Below, in pieces: positions 10,001-19,357 of a stretch of DNA of 64,000 bases. Location of the stretch: NCBI GenBank assembly GCA_026417375.1, contig JAOADJ010000025.1:62001-126000 (forward strand), written 5' to 3'. Positions within the stretch are counted from its first letter, which is position 1; each line of letters starts with the position of its first letter. The stretch is from Melioribacteraceae bacterium (GTDB lineage Bacteria; Bacteroidota; Ignavibacteria; Ignavibacteriales; Melioribacteraceae). The notes under the pieces were generated by a model. It made no database searches. It was not told where the DNA came from and saw nothing but the letters and a program-made list of their open reading frames with translations. Position numbers and translations under genes: made by a program.

Positions 10001-13000
10001 AAACTTCAGTTGTATAGTTATTATCATTTACATAATGGGAAACTGAACCGCTATGATCTTTTAAATCTCCATGAATAAAAAATTTCATTTCTTTATAATT
10101 AAAAACATCAAGTGGTCTTGGTAGATAATGAACTGTTTCACGTTTATCACCATCTTTTAATTCTTTGATAATAAGATCAAGTGACTGTTCATTCTTGTAA
10201 ATTGTGTATTGAGTTTGAGTTCTATCTCTTTCTCTTTGAACGCCTGGTGGTGAATAGTAATCCGGATTATCTTCAATATTTACTGTTGAAATTGTTAATA
10301 CAGTATCTTCGAGTGTAACTTTCTGATTAAGAACTTTTTGCCATTGATTACCAACTAAATTCATTTCTGCAAATCTTAAATGAACAGGATTATTTACATC
10401 AGAAATCCAAATTCTAAAAAATTCAACTACAGAAAAGCTTGGGCTTCCAACTTTTTCAATAAAATCTTTTAATGGTATTCTATATAAATACCAACCTTTA
10501 TTTCCACCGCCTTGAACAAACGGATTTGCTTTTGATGTATCCAAAGGAATTTCGTATCTAAAGAAACTGTTTGTTCTATCCAAAGTTTTATTATGATTTA
10601 AATCTTCGCTATCAGGAATTCTACCCAAATCAATTGAAACTGCATTTCCTTCAGTACCATTAATTTTTTCATAGTCACTTATTGACATTTCTTTTTTTAA
10701 TTGAAAAGAATAATTATCGTTGTTCGGGTCTGGATTATTTGCACTATTATAATTTGGTTCTTCTGTGTCTTTGAATCCATCTAAACCTGTATCTTCACCC
10801 TGATCAACAAGGTCGTTGTTATTTTTATCTTCTGTATCAAGCTTTCTGTTTGGAATTACATCTTCACTAATTTGACCAATATCAATATGAATTTTTGTAT
10901 TTGGTGGAGCATCATAAATATTCATCCAGAACTCAATAAACTCAATGTTTTCTTCAATCAGATTATTTGCAGTTGAAGATAGATTTTTCATAATACCAGC
11001 CCAATTTTTATATGGGGTACTTAAAAGTGGATCATAATTATAATATCCCTTTTTAGCCGGATTATAATAAAAGTCTAAAGTTGTAATTTGTTGACCATCC
11101 GGAGGTGCTTGTTTTCTATCTCCATAAATATCTTTAATATTAACATCACTAGGTAGAATATTAAACCAATAAGCTAAACCTTTGTAACGCATTTGTTCTT
11201 CTTCGGGAAGATTTCCGATATAAGGAAGATTAACAGGAATACTTATATCTTTCCACGAACCATAAGCTTCACCTAAAGGAATTGTTCTTTTAGCTCCTTC
11301 AAAATCATCAATGTAAGCTATGCTTCTGCTTCCATCACCACTAATTGTACTTTTCTTTGTATTTGGATCCGGATTTATATACGCAAGTTCACCACTTAGT
11401 GAAAATGATGATGGGGCACTTGTTGAAATTAATTTATCTAATGTTTTAGTTATAAATGGTAAATCAACATTTGTTTTAAAATCCAAACCCATAATTGTAT
11501 TATTAAGAGGTTCTTCACCAATCCGAACTTTATCGCTGAGTGTTTGTTGATTCAAATTAAGTAAAGAAAAACCTAAACTGGTTTCTCTATTAAATTCATA
11601 CAAACCACGAAAGCCTAACATTGTTTTTGAAGCTAAACTAAACAAATCATTTTGTTCATAGGTAATTTTTAAATCGGCACCGGGGACTAAGGCATTATCA
11701 TTTCTTATAACAATTTGTCCCAGATTATAATCAACGATGTAATCAACACCGGCGGTTAATGTTTGTCCATTTAATATTACTTTTACAGAATTTTCAACTA
11801 CATTAAAACCGATATTAAAATTTGCAGAAACATCAGCAGAATATTCACCGGTAATAATAAATTTATCTTTTTCTCTATTTTGTTTTGCAAATGTTGCAGT
11901 TGTATCATAAACAGCAGGATACTTTAAATCCTGTGGTAAATCTAATGGGAAATCACGATTGAATGGTTGCAATACAGGAAAAATAATTTCACCTGTTTCT
12001 GGCAAAATTGTTCTATCCGGGAAAAAGTCAAACGTTCCATCCGGATTTGCACTTGTTTTACTTTTATCTGTTTTATCAAATCCGAATGCCTGTAATAATT
12101 TTACACCCTGAATATTATCTTGTGGTTCCTGACCTTCAATCCGATATTTAATATCTAGTACAAATCCTTCTTCTTTTATTCTGCGTCCACCAATTGGATA
12201 AATATTTCTTAATTGTAATTTCCATGCATCTTTAAATTGTGGTTGAAGATTTGGTGGTTTAACAAGTTTTAAGACTAATCTTGCTGTTGAATCCCCAACG
12301 GCATCACGAGTAAATTCTCCAACAAATATATCATCATTCGAACTTTCTGATTTTCCTTCCCATCTAAATGAAACAGCAATAGCATCCTGATCCTGTATTG
12401 AAGTTTTAAAACTAATGAACCCGGTAAAAGGATTTACAATGTAATCGGTCCCTTCAGTTAATAAAATAAATCTTCTATCAATCTCCCGAATTCCGGGAAT
12501 GGATTGTAATGTACTATCTCTTAATTGTTTATCGTATGGAATTCCTTCTTTTCTTGTTGGAAGGTATAAATAAGCATTAGCTTTTCTTTCTGTTGGGTTA
12601 TACAATCCGGTTGTTGATTTCCAAACTTGAATATCTTTAATACGAAACTCATTATTAATTCTTGGTACAGGATTTCCGTAATAATTATTGAAAATGTTTA
12701 GTGATCTATTGTAATAAATTGAATCTACAAAGAAATGATTTGGAGAATAATCATAAGCATGAATTTCAAATTTATTAGCTTTTGATCCACCGGTTAATGC
12801 AACTTCTTTAATTTCACTTTTCTTTTGAGATGCTAAAGTAGTTAATGTAAAAGGACCCATTTTGAAATGAGCTTTAATTCCAAAAAGAGCTTCGCTACCA
12901 CCAACCAATGGAGAAGTTTGAAGAGAAACATTTCCAGCTTCAACACTTTGAACAATTTCATCTTCGTAACCAGTGTATTTTAATTTCAATTGATTTTCGT

Positions 13001-13928
13001 ATTGAAATTGTCTTTCTGTATTCCAATCTGCACTTAAATTTAATTTATCTCCAATTGTTCCGCTTAAATTGATTTGAACCTGTTGTTTAAAATCGGGTTC
13101 ATTTCTGGTATTTCCTAAAGCTGAAGTAGTTATACCTTCTGTTGTTTCGTTTCTCCATGCACCATGAATATCAACCTGACCACTTATTCTTAAATTGATT
13201 TTTGGTGGACCAAAAATGCTCAAAATTGGATTTGATGGAAGTGGAATATCGATATTAGTAATATCTGTTATCAGTTGAGTTAAATCTTTTTTGGAATCTT
13301 TAATTGTGTATTGATATCCAAGACTTTCCCAACCATCTCTTTTAATTGCATCAAGTCTTAGTTTAATATATTCATCAAGTGGTATTTCAAGTTTGGGGCG
13401 AATTTCTTGTCCGGCAATTTTTTCTTCAATTATTACTTTGGTTCCGGATGAATCCATTCTTACAAATCTTTGAGCATAAACTTCATTTGGTTTTACAAAA
13501 AATGCTGACAATTTTTTTGGACGAAATGGAATGTAATGTAAATCTTCTCTTGAATGTTTAAAATATTTTAATCTTGCAGTTGAATCTTTTGCACTTGCTT
13601 CAATTCTGGCTAAAGAATCTTGTTTAGCTTTTAATTTTAAAGAATCGGCTTTAGAAAGTTTTACTTTAATTGTATCATCAGGAGCTTTTTTATTTTCGAT
13701 TGAATCTGGAATTGATTTAGAATTTAATTCTTTTTGATTTGATTCAAATAAATTTTGTGAAGATTTAAAATTTGGTGAATAATTAAAATCAGAAAGATAT
13801 AATAAGCCAGTTTTAGCAGTAAGATTATTACTACTTTCAAAAACTAATAAATAGATAATAATAAAAATTAAGATTGGAAATAGAATTTTATTTCCTAAAC
13901 TGAAAATATTTTTATGCTTGGAAGAAAT
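7053..13928 (-). CDS. sprA: T9SS outer-membrane translocon protein SprA/Sov (start unresolved, possible frameshift)
   Basis: SprA is the very large outer-membrane barrel through which type IX substrates pass. The frame gives about 2290 residues, close to the family's 2300-2500. Recognisable parts are YFKHSREDLHYIPFRPKK and AFFVKPNEVYAQ near the N terminus, SISGQVDI-like repeats (RISGQVDIHGAWRNET), IAYIDDFEGAKRTIPLG, and alternating beta-strands to the C-terminal AGVDVRIAIQP. The first in-frame ATG/GTG/TTG is a TTG at 13511, but that falls inside conserved sequence. The frame stays open upstream to a stop at 13964-13962. It encodes a basic, then hydrophobic signal-like segment (KILFPILIFIIIYLLVF) and a DS/KA-rich linker. 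An ATG at 13941-13939 is one base out of frame. I give the in-frame ATT at 13928 as the boundary, without believing it is certainly the start. Confidence 0.9.
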   Translation of the reverse strand: MSSKHKNIFSLGNKILFPILIFIIIYLLVFESSNNLTAKTGLLYLSDFNYSPNFKSSQNLFESNQKELNSKSIPDSIENKKAPDDTIKVKLSKADSLKLKAKQDSLARIEASAKDSTARLKYFKHSREDLHYIPFRPKKLSAFFVKPNEVYAQRFVRMDSSGTKVIIEEKIAGQEIRPKLEIPLDEYIKLRLDAIKRDGWESLGYQYTIKDSKKDLTQLITDITNIDIPLPSNPILSIFGPPKINLRISGQVDIHGAWRNETTEGITTSALGNTRNEPDFKQQVQINLSGTIGDKLNLSADWNTERQFQYENQLKLKYTGYEDEIVQSVEAGNVSLQTSPLVGGSEALFGIKAHFKMGPFTLTTLASQKKSEIKEVALTGGSKANKFEIHAYDYSPNHFFVDSIYYNRSLNIFNNYYGNPVPRINNEFRIKDIQVWKSTTGLYNPTERKANAYLYLPTRKEGIPYDKQLRDSTLQSIPGIREIDRRFILLTEGTDYIVNPFTGFISFKTSIQDQDAIAVSFRWEGKSESSNDDIFVGEFTRDAVGDSTARLVLKLVKPPNLQPQFKDAWKLQLRNIYPIGGRRIKEEGFVLDIKYRIEGQEPQDNIQGVKLLQAFGFDKTDKSKTSANPDGTFDFFPDRTILPETGEIIFPVLQPFNRDFPLDLPQDLKYPAVYDTTATFAKQNREKDKFIITGEYSADVSANFNIGFNVVENSVKVILNGQTLTAGVDYIVDYNLGQIVIRNDNALVPGADLKITYEQNDLFSLASKTMLGFRGLYEFNRETSLGFSLLNLNQQTLSDKVRIGEEPLNNTIMGLDFKTNVDLPFITKTLDKLISTSAPSSFSLSGELAYINPDPNTKKSTISGDGSRSIAYIDDFEGAKRTIPLGEAYGSWKDISIPVNLPYIGNLPEEEQMRYKGLAYWFNILPSDVNIKDIYGDRKQAPPDGQQITTLDFYYNPAKKGYYNYDPLLSTPYKNWAGIMKNLSSTANNLIEENIEFIEFWMNIYDAPPNTKIHIDIGQISEDVIPNRKLDTEDKNNNDLVDQGEDTGLDGFKDTEEPNYNSANNPDPNNDNYSFQLKKEMSISDYEKINGTEGNAVSIDLGRIPDSEDLNHNKTLDRTNSFFRYEIPLDTSKANPFVQGGGNKGWYLYRIPLKDFIEKVGSPSFSVVEFFRIWISDVNNPVHLRFAEMNLVGNQWQKVLNQKVTLEDTVLTISTVNIEDNPDYYSPPGVQRERDRTQTQYTIYKNEQSLDLIIKELKDGDKRETVHYLPRPLDVFNYKEMKFFIHGDLKDHSGSVSHYVNDNNYTTEVYVRFGSDSLNFYEYRQPVKPNWQDIGLKFSELTAIKQVRPDTLKNTYYIPAPDMPGSFYGVRGNPTLTRISFFLIGVENPSNKGEKNRSASGSIWINELRVLEAEQTPGWAYLANASLKVADLFNVSVTSNQKNPYFHALADRFGTRDDSKSWSAAIDFDVLKLIPVNLSGSNLRVSYTHSENSSKPLYLPGTDVKVDDAQIELRRSLKSQGFKDEEIEERVNALKNSTQTVSTSDIWNVSNIRFKIPTEVWYIRDIFNNLSFGFNYSKSYQRSPTILQMDKWNWGANANYTVSLSRDLFFKPKDIPLIGDLIDLFTDYRDVKIFFTPQSFNSSLSLTRKRDFTKTRTNPDKPDIMRDFGATRSAGFNWTFTEGGLLNLSLGYNVDIQSTLAYLLVENNIERTEGQIWREIFRGAFFGKDFNYRQSFDLRTNPKLPSIFDLNRFISVSANYSSGYQWQNNFSQGELGRAAGYSSKLSGSLNVRLKSIFAPLFESTEVKKPVIGIPQQTPQQRTGGRRSNRGADRNTLEQQRDIPVVDSLKTAVDSLAKKTVIDDSMDVAKEDSVESINYLKYSFDYLKLAIKYILFDYEQISLNFSQSSSYTGGGILGEGTGFNNFWGAKYNDNKGPSRLFMLGLSNNVGKRAPLGNMQDNYTHRNDLDLKTSRQLWEGAQIDIRWRVGWGINKSVTIQTDSIGVPKIANQLSTGTVDRSFLSLPPFLFFKSGIKQVNEFYDKTSKDPSANLSDAFKKGFESFSLLSKIPFLAKVMSYIPRPNWSFNWSGLEQLSLFSFAKRVSINHSYDSQYSEGWKINPDGNQEIQSQKVDYGFNPLLGLTFNFDELFGGNFQSSVRYTAKTSYSLGVTTRNITEAFSRDINVTASYSKSGFELPLFGISLKNDIEISLSFTRGQTSSIIYLMDDFKDGGTPQDGKTTTTIEPKIRYVMSSRVTLSIFYRRTSIEPKGASHVPPSKTNEAGVDVRIAIQP

Positions 13929-13992
13929 AGTTAACTCGCATTTTGTTAGAAATAGTAAAAATTAAACTTAATAACCTCCATATTTTCTTATG

Positions 13993-14025
13993 CAAATTTT
14001 AATAAAATTTAACTATTTGGCAAAA
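13993..14025 (-). promoter_or_regulatory. Candidate promoter of the sprA-porX operon
   Basis: On the minus strand TTTTG (14025-14021), 19 spacer bases and TAAAATTTG (14001-13993) resemble the Bacteroidota -33/-7 pair, with one extra base in the -7 box. It lies in the only non-coding gap (about 13965-14036) between nfeD and sprA, so it is well placed to drive the sprA operon. Confidence 0.4.
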
Positions 14026-14036
14026 CTTAATTTTAA

Positions 14037-15350
14037 TTAATTATTTTTAACAACGACTACTTTAGAACCTTCAATTTTTTTAACAATAACTTCAACATTT
14101 TTTTCGATATAATCACCTTCAGTAACAACATCAATTCTTTCGTTATCAATTACAATAGAACCCGCTGGGCGTAAATCTGTAATTGATTTACCAATCTTAC
14201 CAACTAATTTTTCAATATCGGGTGTTGCTGCATAGCCGGATTTAAAATTTAAATTTTCACTCAAAATTAATTTATTAAATGTTTGAGATTTAGGTAAAAA
14301 CTTCCACAAGAAATAAATTATAATACCCGTTAATACAAAAGTTGAAGCAAGCTGAATAATTGCAACTGAGATTGCATTTGTTGTTGCAATATCAATGTCA
14401 GTTATTAAACCAAAGAAGAGTGCAGCAATCATTAATATTATTCCCATAATTCCAGCAATTCCAAAACCTGGAATAACAAATATTTCAACAATTAATAAAA
14501 TGACTCCAATAATAAATAATATGATTTCCCAGATAGTTGCTAATTCTAAAATGTAACTTGTTCCAAAAAATAATGATAAGGCAATTAATCCTGCAGTACC
14601 AGCTAATCCCCATCCAGGTGTTTTTATTTCAGTGAATAAACCAACTAAACCAATCATAATTAATAATGAAGAAATAATTGGATTACTTAAAAATCTCACA
14701 ACATCTTCAGCCCAGTTAGATGAAATTGTCTTTGTTTCTGCATAAGAAAATCCAAAATAATCTTTCACTTCCTGAATTGAAGCTAATATTGTATCAGCCA
14801 TTTTATATTTAACTGCTTCTTCAGCAGTTAAAGTAACAAGTTTAGTACTATCATCTTTTAGATCTGCAATAACAATTGTTTCATCAACCATTGCCTGAGC
14901 AATATCAGTTCTTCTTCCATTTTTTTCTGCAGTTGCTCTCATTTCTGAACGCATATATGACTGATATTTTTCTGCTTGTTTTTTACCTTCTTGATCAACA
15001 ACTGTTGAAGCCCCCATTGAAGCACCAGGAACCATTATAATTTTTTCACATGATAAAGCAATTAAAGCTCCCGCAGAAATTGCTCTTTTATCAATGAATG
15101 CAATCGTTTTTACTTTACTATTTAATATTGCATCTTTTATTTGTGTTGCTGCATCTACTCTTCCACCAAAAGTATTAATTCTGAAAATTATTGCCTGAGC
15201 TTTATTTTCTTCTGCTTCTTTAACAACTCTTTTTACATAAGGTGCTATTCCAAGATCAATATCTCCAACTATATCACCAATATATATTACTTGCGAATAA
15301 ATATTTGATGATAAAAATAAAATGAATAACAAATAAAATATTTTTTTCAT
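14037..15350 (-). CDS. NfeD-family membrane-bound ClpP-class serine protease
   Basis: The 437 residues are in the long NfeD1b architecture. A signal peptide (FYLLFILFLSSNIYSQ) comes first. A ClpP/crotonase protease domain (about 25-210) follows, with FRINTFGGRVDAATQI and AISAGALIALSCEKI, where the Ser of ISAGA is the expected nucleophile of a Ser-Lys dyad, and GASMGAST. Four to five membrane helices span about 215-345, and an OB-fold NfeD domain (LVGKIGKS...EVIVKKIEGSKVVVVK) closes the protein. Family members cleave stomatin-like partners in the membrane; no stomatin/SPFH gene is adjacent here. It follows the ureohydrolase-like gene by 20 bases and probably shares its transcript. Confidence 0.9.
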   Translation of the reverse strand: MKKIFYLLFILFLSSNIYSQVIYIGDIVGDIDLGIAPYVKRVVKEAEENKAQAIIFRINTFGGRVDAATQIKDAILNSKVKTIAFIDKRAISAGALIALSCEKIIMVPGASMGASTVVDQEGKKQAEKYQSYMRSEMRATAEKNGRRTDIAQAMVDETIVIADLKDDSTKLVTLTAEEAVKYKMADTILASIQEVKDYFGFSYAETKTISSNWAEDVVRFLSNPIISSLLIMIGLVGLFTEIKTPGWGLAGTAGLIALSLFFGTSYILELATIWEIILFIIGVILLIVEIFVIPGFGIAGIMGIILMIAALFFGLITDIDIATTNAISVAIIQLASTFVLTGIIIYFLWKFLPKSQTFNKLILSENLNFKSGYAATPDIEKLVGKIGKSITDLRPAGSIVIDNERIDVVTEGDYIEKNVEVIVKKIEGSKVVVVKNN

Positions 15351-15370
15351 AACACCCTCTCTTTTGAGGA

Positions 15371-16219
15371 TTATTTAATAGCATAATTCATAATTTTATA
15401 AAGTAGCTTAGCAATAAAATAATTTGAATTACTTCTTTTTATAGATTTTATTCCACATATATCAACGCCAATAATATTTTTATCCTGTCCAATGATTTTA
15501 AATAAATAAATTAAGTCGTTCCAATTCAAACCAAATGGTTCAGGTTCTGAAATATTATCTAAATAATATGGTTCAAATACATTTATATTAAGAACAATCA
15601 AAACATTTTGTTTTAAGTTTCTTACAACTAATTCCTGCCAATCGTTTCCATACATTCCTAAATTTATTTCGCATGCTAAAAATTGTTTAACCAAATTTTC
15701 TTTTTTATAATTTTCTTCATCTTTACTTAATGAGCGAATTCCAACTTGTGTAATATCAATTTTATTTATTGTTAAATTTCTAATAACACTTTCTGATGAA
15801 TGATTTTCTTTCATTCTGGATTTTGCATCAAGATGTAAAATTGAATATTCATTTTTTGTATTTCTAAAATATTCAGCTATAAAATTAAGTGTATTAACAT
15901 TATCTGAAATTGTAAAAATAATTTTCTGACTAAACTCATTTAATAATTTATTTGTTACAATCCCATTTTTATTTGAATCAGTAAAAACTTTTATTGGTGG
16001 TAATGAACAGATTCCATATTCTTCAGCAATATTATGTTGCATTTCTTCATCATATCTTTCTAAATTTTTAGAAACATCGAAAATAAAACGATAAGGATGA
16101 ATTTCGTTTTTCTTTTTATTATCAGAAAAACTAAGAGGAAGAACTATAATTTTAGAATTATAACCGGAATGCTCTTCTTCTAATTGTAAAAAATTATTTT
16201 TTGGTTTTAATATTTTCAT
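15371..16219 (-). CDS. Ureohydrolase (arginase/agmatinase)-fold protein lacking metal ligands
   Basis: The 282 residues can be lined up by eye with agmatinases. ILHLDAKSRMKEN stands where DAHxD occurs, ITQVGIRSLSKDE matches the agmatinase strand VQVGIRSxSxEE, and VLNINVFEPYYLDN then EPEPFGLNWNDL matches SxDxDxxDP then GTPxPGGL. The metal-binding residues are largely gone: DAHxD reads DAKSR, DIDxxDP reads NINVFEP, and the GGDH motif appears replaced around FTISDNVN. I therefore infer a catalytically dead paralogue, perhaps a structural or regulatory protein. The ATG at 16219 is preferred to a GTG at 16234, because that GTG lies inside the yajC terminator hairpin. nfeD follows at once. Confidence 0.72.
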   Translation of the reverse strand: MKILKPKNNFLQLEEEHSGYNSKIIVLPLSFSDNKKKNEIHPYRFIFDVSKNLERYDEEMQHNIAEEYGICSLPPIKVFTDSNKNGIVTNKLLNEFSQKIIFTISDNVNTLNFIAEYFRNTKNEYSILHLDAKSRMKENHSSESVIRNLTINKIDITQVGIRSLSKDEENYKKENLVKQFLACEINLGMYGNDWQELVVRNLKQNVLIVLNINVFEPYYLDNISEPEPFGLNWNDLIYLFKIIGQDKNIIGVDICGIKSIKRSNSNYFIAKLLYKIMNYAIK

Positions 16220-16229
16220 AATAAAAAGA

Positions 16230-16257
16230 ATCACTCTCAGAATAAACTGAGAGTGAT
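16230..16257 (-). terminator. Intrinsic terminator after yajC
   Basis: A perfect 11-base-pair inverted repeat (ATCACTCTCAG / CTGAGAGTGAT) with a six-base loop. Read on the minus strand it is followed by TTCTTTTTATT. It begins nine bases beyond the yajC stop and ends eleven bases before the ATG of the next gene. Confidence 0.8.
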
Positions 16258-16266
16258 ATAAAAAGT

Positions 16267-16575
16267 TTACTTAACAACAGAAGTTATAGCACTTCTTTCA
16301 AATTTAATTTTAACATTATTACCAACATCAACTAAAACAGTTTTATCTTCAATACCTGCAACAGTTCCATGAATACCACCACTCATTATAACTTTGTCTC
16401 CTTTTTGAAGAGCATCTAACATTTTTTGATGTTCTTTTTGTCTTTTTTGTTGCGGACGAATAATCATAAAATAAAAAATTGCAAAAATTGCACCGAACAT
16501 AATTAAAGTGCTAATCATTCCGCCACCGCCACCTTGTCCATCTGGAGGTGGAGCCATTGCTAATAAGAAATCCAT
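16267..16575 (-). CDS. yajC: Preprotein translocase accessory subunit YajC
   Basis: A small 102-residue inner-membrane protein. It has a glycine-rich lead (GQGGGGGM), one membrane helix (TLIMFGAIFAIFYFMII), then RPQQKRQKEHQKML, the defining YajC motif, and a short soluble beta domain (GDKVIMSGGIHGTVAGI...VKIKFERSAITSV). YajC associates with SecDF and the Sec holotranslocon. The gene follows tgt with no gap, the classic tgt-yajC arrangement. secD/secF are not found downstream; instead transcription appears to end at a strong hairpin. Confidence 0.95.
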   Translation of the reverse strand: MDFLLAMAPPPDGQGGGGGMISTLIMFGAIFAIFYFMIIRPQQKRQKEHQKMLDALQKGDKVIMSGGIHGTVAGIEDKTVLVDVGNNVKIKFERSAITSVVK

Positions 16576-17754
<1,179 letters not shown>

Positions 17755-17776
17755 CTAAAGAAAAGCTTAATTACTT

Positions 17777-18115
17777 TTAGCCTTGTTCAGTTTCCCCTTC
17801 CCAGGATATAATTCCATCTTTTAAATTATAAACTTTGGAGAAACCTAATTTTATCATTTGCTGGCAAGCTGTTAAACTACGCACACCACTTCTGCAATAA
17901 ACAAAATATGGTTTATTTTTATCCAGTTCATTTATTTTATCAAGAAAATTTTGTTCATAAATATCAATTAAAATTGCATTTGGAATTCTGACTTCTTTAA
18001 ATTCTTCAAGTGTTCTTACATCAATTATTATTGAATTATTTTCTGATTTTATTTTTTCTTCAAAAGAAAAACAATCAAGATTTTTTACCATTATATCACC
18101 ATAATAAGAATTCAT
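17777..18115 (-). CDS. Rhodanese-like domain protein
   Basis: A single rhodanese domain of 112 residues: IIIDVRTLEEFKEVRIPNAILID, then the active-site loop YCRSGVRS with the persulfide-forming Cys, then LGFSKVYNLKDGIISWEG. Such stand-alone GlpE/PspE-like domains carry sulfane sulfur; the acceptor is unknown. A TTG at 18130 would extend it by five residues, but AAGGG sits five to six bases before the ATG at 18115, so I use that. No signal peptide is visible, so it is likely cytoplasmic. It directly follows the CorC-like gene. Confidence 0.88.
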   Translation of the reverse strand: MNSYYGDIMVKNLDCFSFEEKIKSENNSIIIDVRTLEEFKEVRIPNAILIDIYEQNFLDKINELDKNKPYFVYCRSGVRSLTACQQMIKLGFSKVYNLKDGIISWEGETEQG

Positions 18116-18130
18116 TTTTTCCCTTTCCAA

Positions 18131-19357
18131 CTAGATTTGTATTTTTTTCAATTTAACTAAATCAATTTTAGTTTTATCTGAACGTAATATTAAAAATTGG
18201 TTATCCTCAATTTGGAATGATTCACCTTTCAATGGAATTCTTCCAAGCTTAAACATTATATAGCCAGCAATCGTTTCATAATCACCTTCAGGAATATTCA
18301 GCTCATACTCATCATTTAAAGTATCAATTTCTACTTTACCATTCAGAATGAATGAGCCATCATTTGTTTTTCTAATCATTTTTTCTTCAGCATCATCATA
18401 TTCATCTCTTATCTCACCAAAAAGTTCTTCAATTAAATCTTCAACTGTTATTAATCCGGCTGTACCACCAAATTCATCAACAACAACAGCAATAGAAAAT
18501 TGATTTTCCAAAAATTCGTTTAGCATTTCTAAACTTTTTTTTGTTTCGGGGATGAATAAAACTTCACGGATAATAGTTTTCCAATCATCTGGTTTTTTGA
18601 AAAAATCTTTTGTAAAAAGCCAACCTTTTATATTATCTAAATTTTCATCATAAACTAAAATTTTGGAATATCCGGAATTAATGAATGTATCAAGCACTTC
18701 ATCCATAGAACTTTCAATATCAACACCAACAATTTCTGTTCTTGGAGTCATAGCTTCGTAAACTCTTTGCTCTCTTATATCTATTACTTTACTAATAATT
18801 TCTGTTTGCTCTTCATCCATCTTACCTGCTTCTGAACTTTCTTCTAACAATTCCTGAATATCTTCCTTTTTAACAAAATCTAAAATGCCTTCTTCACTTT
18901 CTAAATTTGATTTTGTTAATGTATGAGAAATTGATGAAATCATTTTTCCGATAGGCAATAAAATAAAGTTTATAATTCTTAATGGAGTTGAAGAAATTAA
19001 AACCAAAGTATCAGCCAATTCACTTCCAACAAATTTTGGAATTACTTCTCCTACAATTAATAAAAGTAAAGTAGAAATTATTAGAATTGTAAACTCTGAG
19101 AATCCAAATAACTCAAAAAGCAGAACAGAACTAATTGATGCGAAAGCGATATTCACAATATTATTTGAGATTAATATAGTAGAAAAAAATATATCCGGAT
19201 TTTTAACAAAATAATTTGCATTAATAGCAGCAAAATTTTTCTTTCTTGCTCTAATTTCAATTTTAATTTTGTTAGATACAATGAAAGCAATTTCTGAAGA
19301 GGAAAAAAATCCACTAAGCATCAACAGGAAAACAAGTATTATAAAATCAGTTAACAT
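18131..19357 (-). CDS. CNNM/CorC-HlyC family membrane protein with CBS pair
   Basis: The 408 residues comprise an N-terminal CNNM (DUF21) membrane domain with four hydrophobic segments (LLMLSGFFSSSEIAF, VNIAFASISSVLLFELFGF, LLLLIVGEVIPK). Two CBS motifs follow (AMTPRTEIVGVDIESSMDEV; FIPETKKSLEMLNEFL...AVVVDEFGGTAGLITVEDLIEELFGEI). A C-terminal CorC_HlyC transporter-associated domain ends the protein. These proteins are implicated in Mg2+ or cobalt homeostasis across the inner membrane; the old 'hemolysin' label is not informative. The ATG overlaps the last eleven bases of the UbiA-family gene upstream. Confidence 0.9.
   Translation of the reverse strand: MLTDFIILVFLLMLSGFFSSSEIAFIVSNKIKIEIRARKKNFAAINANYFVKNPDIFFSTILISNNIVNIAFASISSVLLFELFGFSEFTILIISTLLLLIVGEVIPKFVGSELADTLVLISSTPLRIINFILLPIGKMISSISHTLTKSNLESEEGILDFVKKEDIQELLEESSEAGKMDEEQTEIISKVIDIREQRVYEAMTPRTEIVGVDIESSMDEVLDTFINSGYSKILVYDENLDNIKGWLFTKDFFKKPDDWKTIIREVLFIPETKKSLEMLNEFLENQFSIAVVVDEFGGTAGLITVEDLIEELFGEIRDEYDDAEEKMIRKTNDGSFILNGKVEIDTLNDEYELNIPEGDYETIAGYIMFKLGRIPLKGESFQIEDNQFLILRSDKTKIDLVKLKKIQI

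Noticed and set aside
13509-13511. TTG at 13511 as the true sprA start
   Set aside because: It falls inside conserved sequence (FRPKKLSAFFVKPNEV) and would remove the signal peptide required for an outer-membrane protein.
13975-13979. GGAGG as the sprA ribosome-binding site
   Set aside because: It is more than 30 bases from the nearest ATG and no start codon follows it at 5-10 bases.
16232-16234. GTG at 16234 as the start of the ureohydrolase-like gene
   Set aside because: It lies in the 3' arm of a strong terminator hairpin; the ATG at 16219 gives a normal N terminus.
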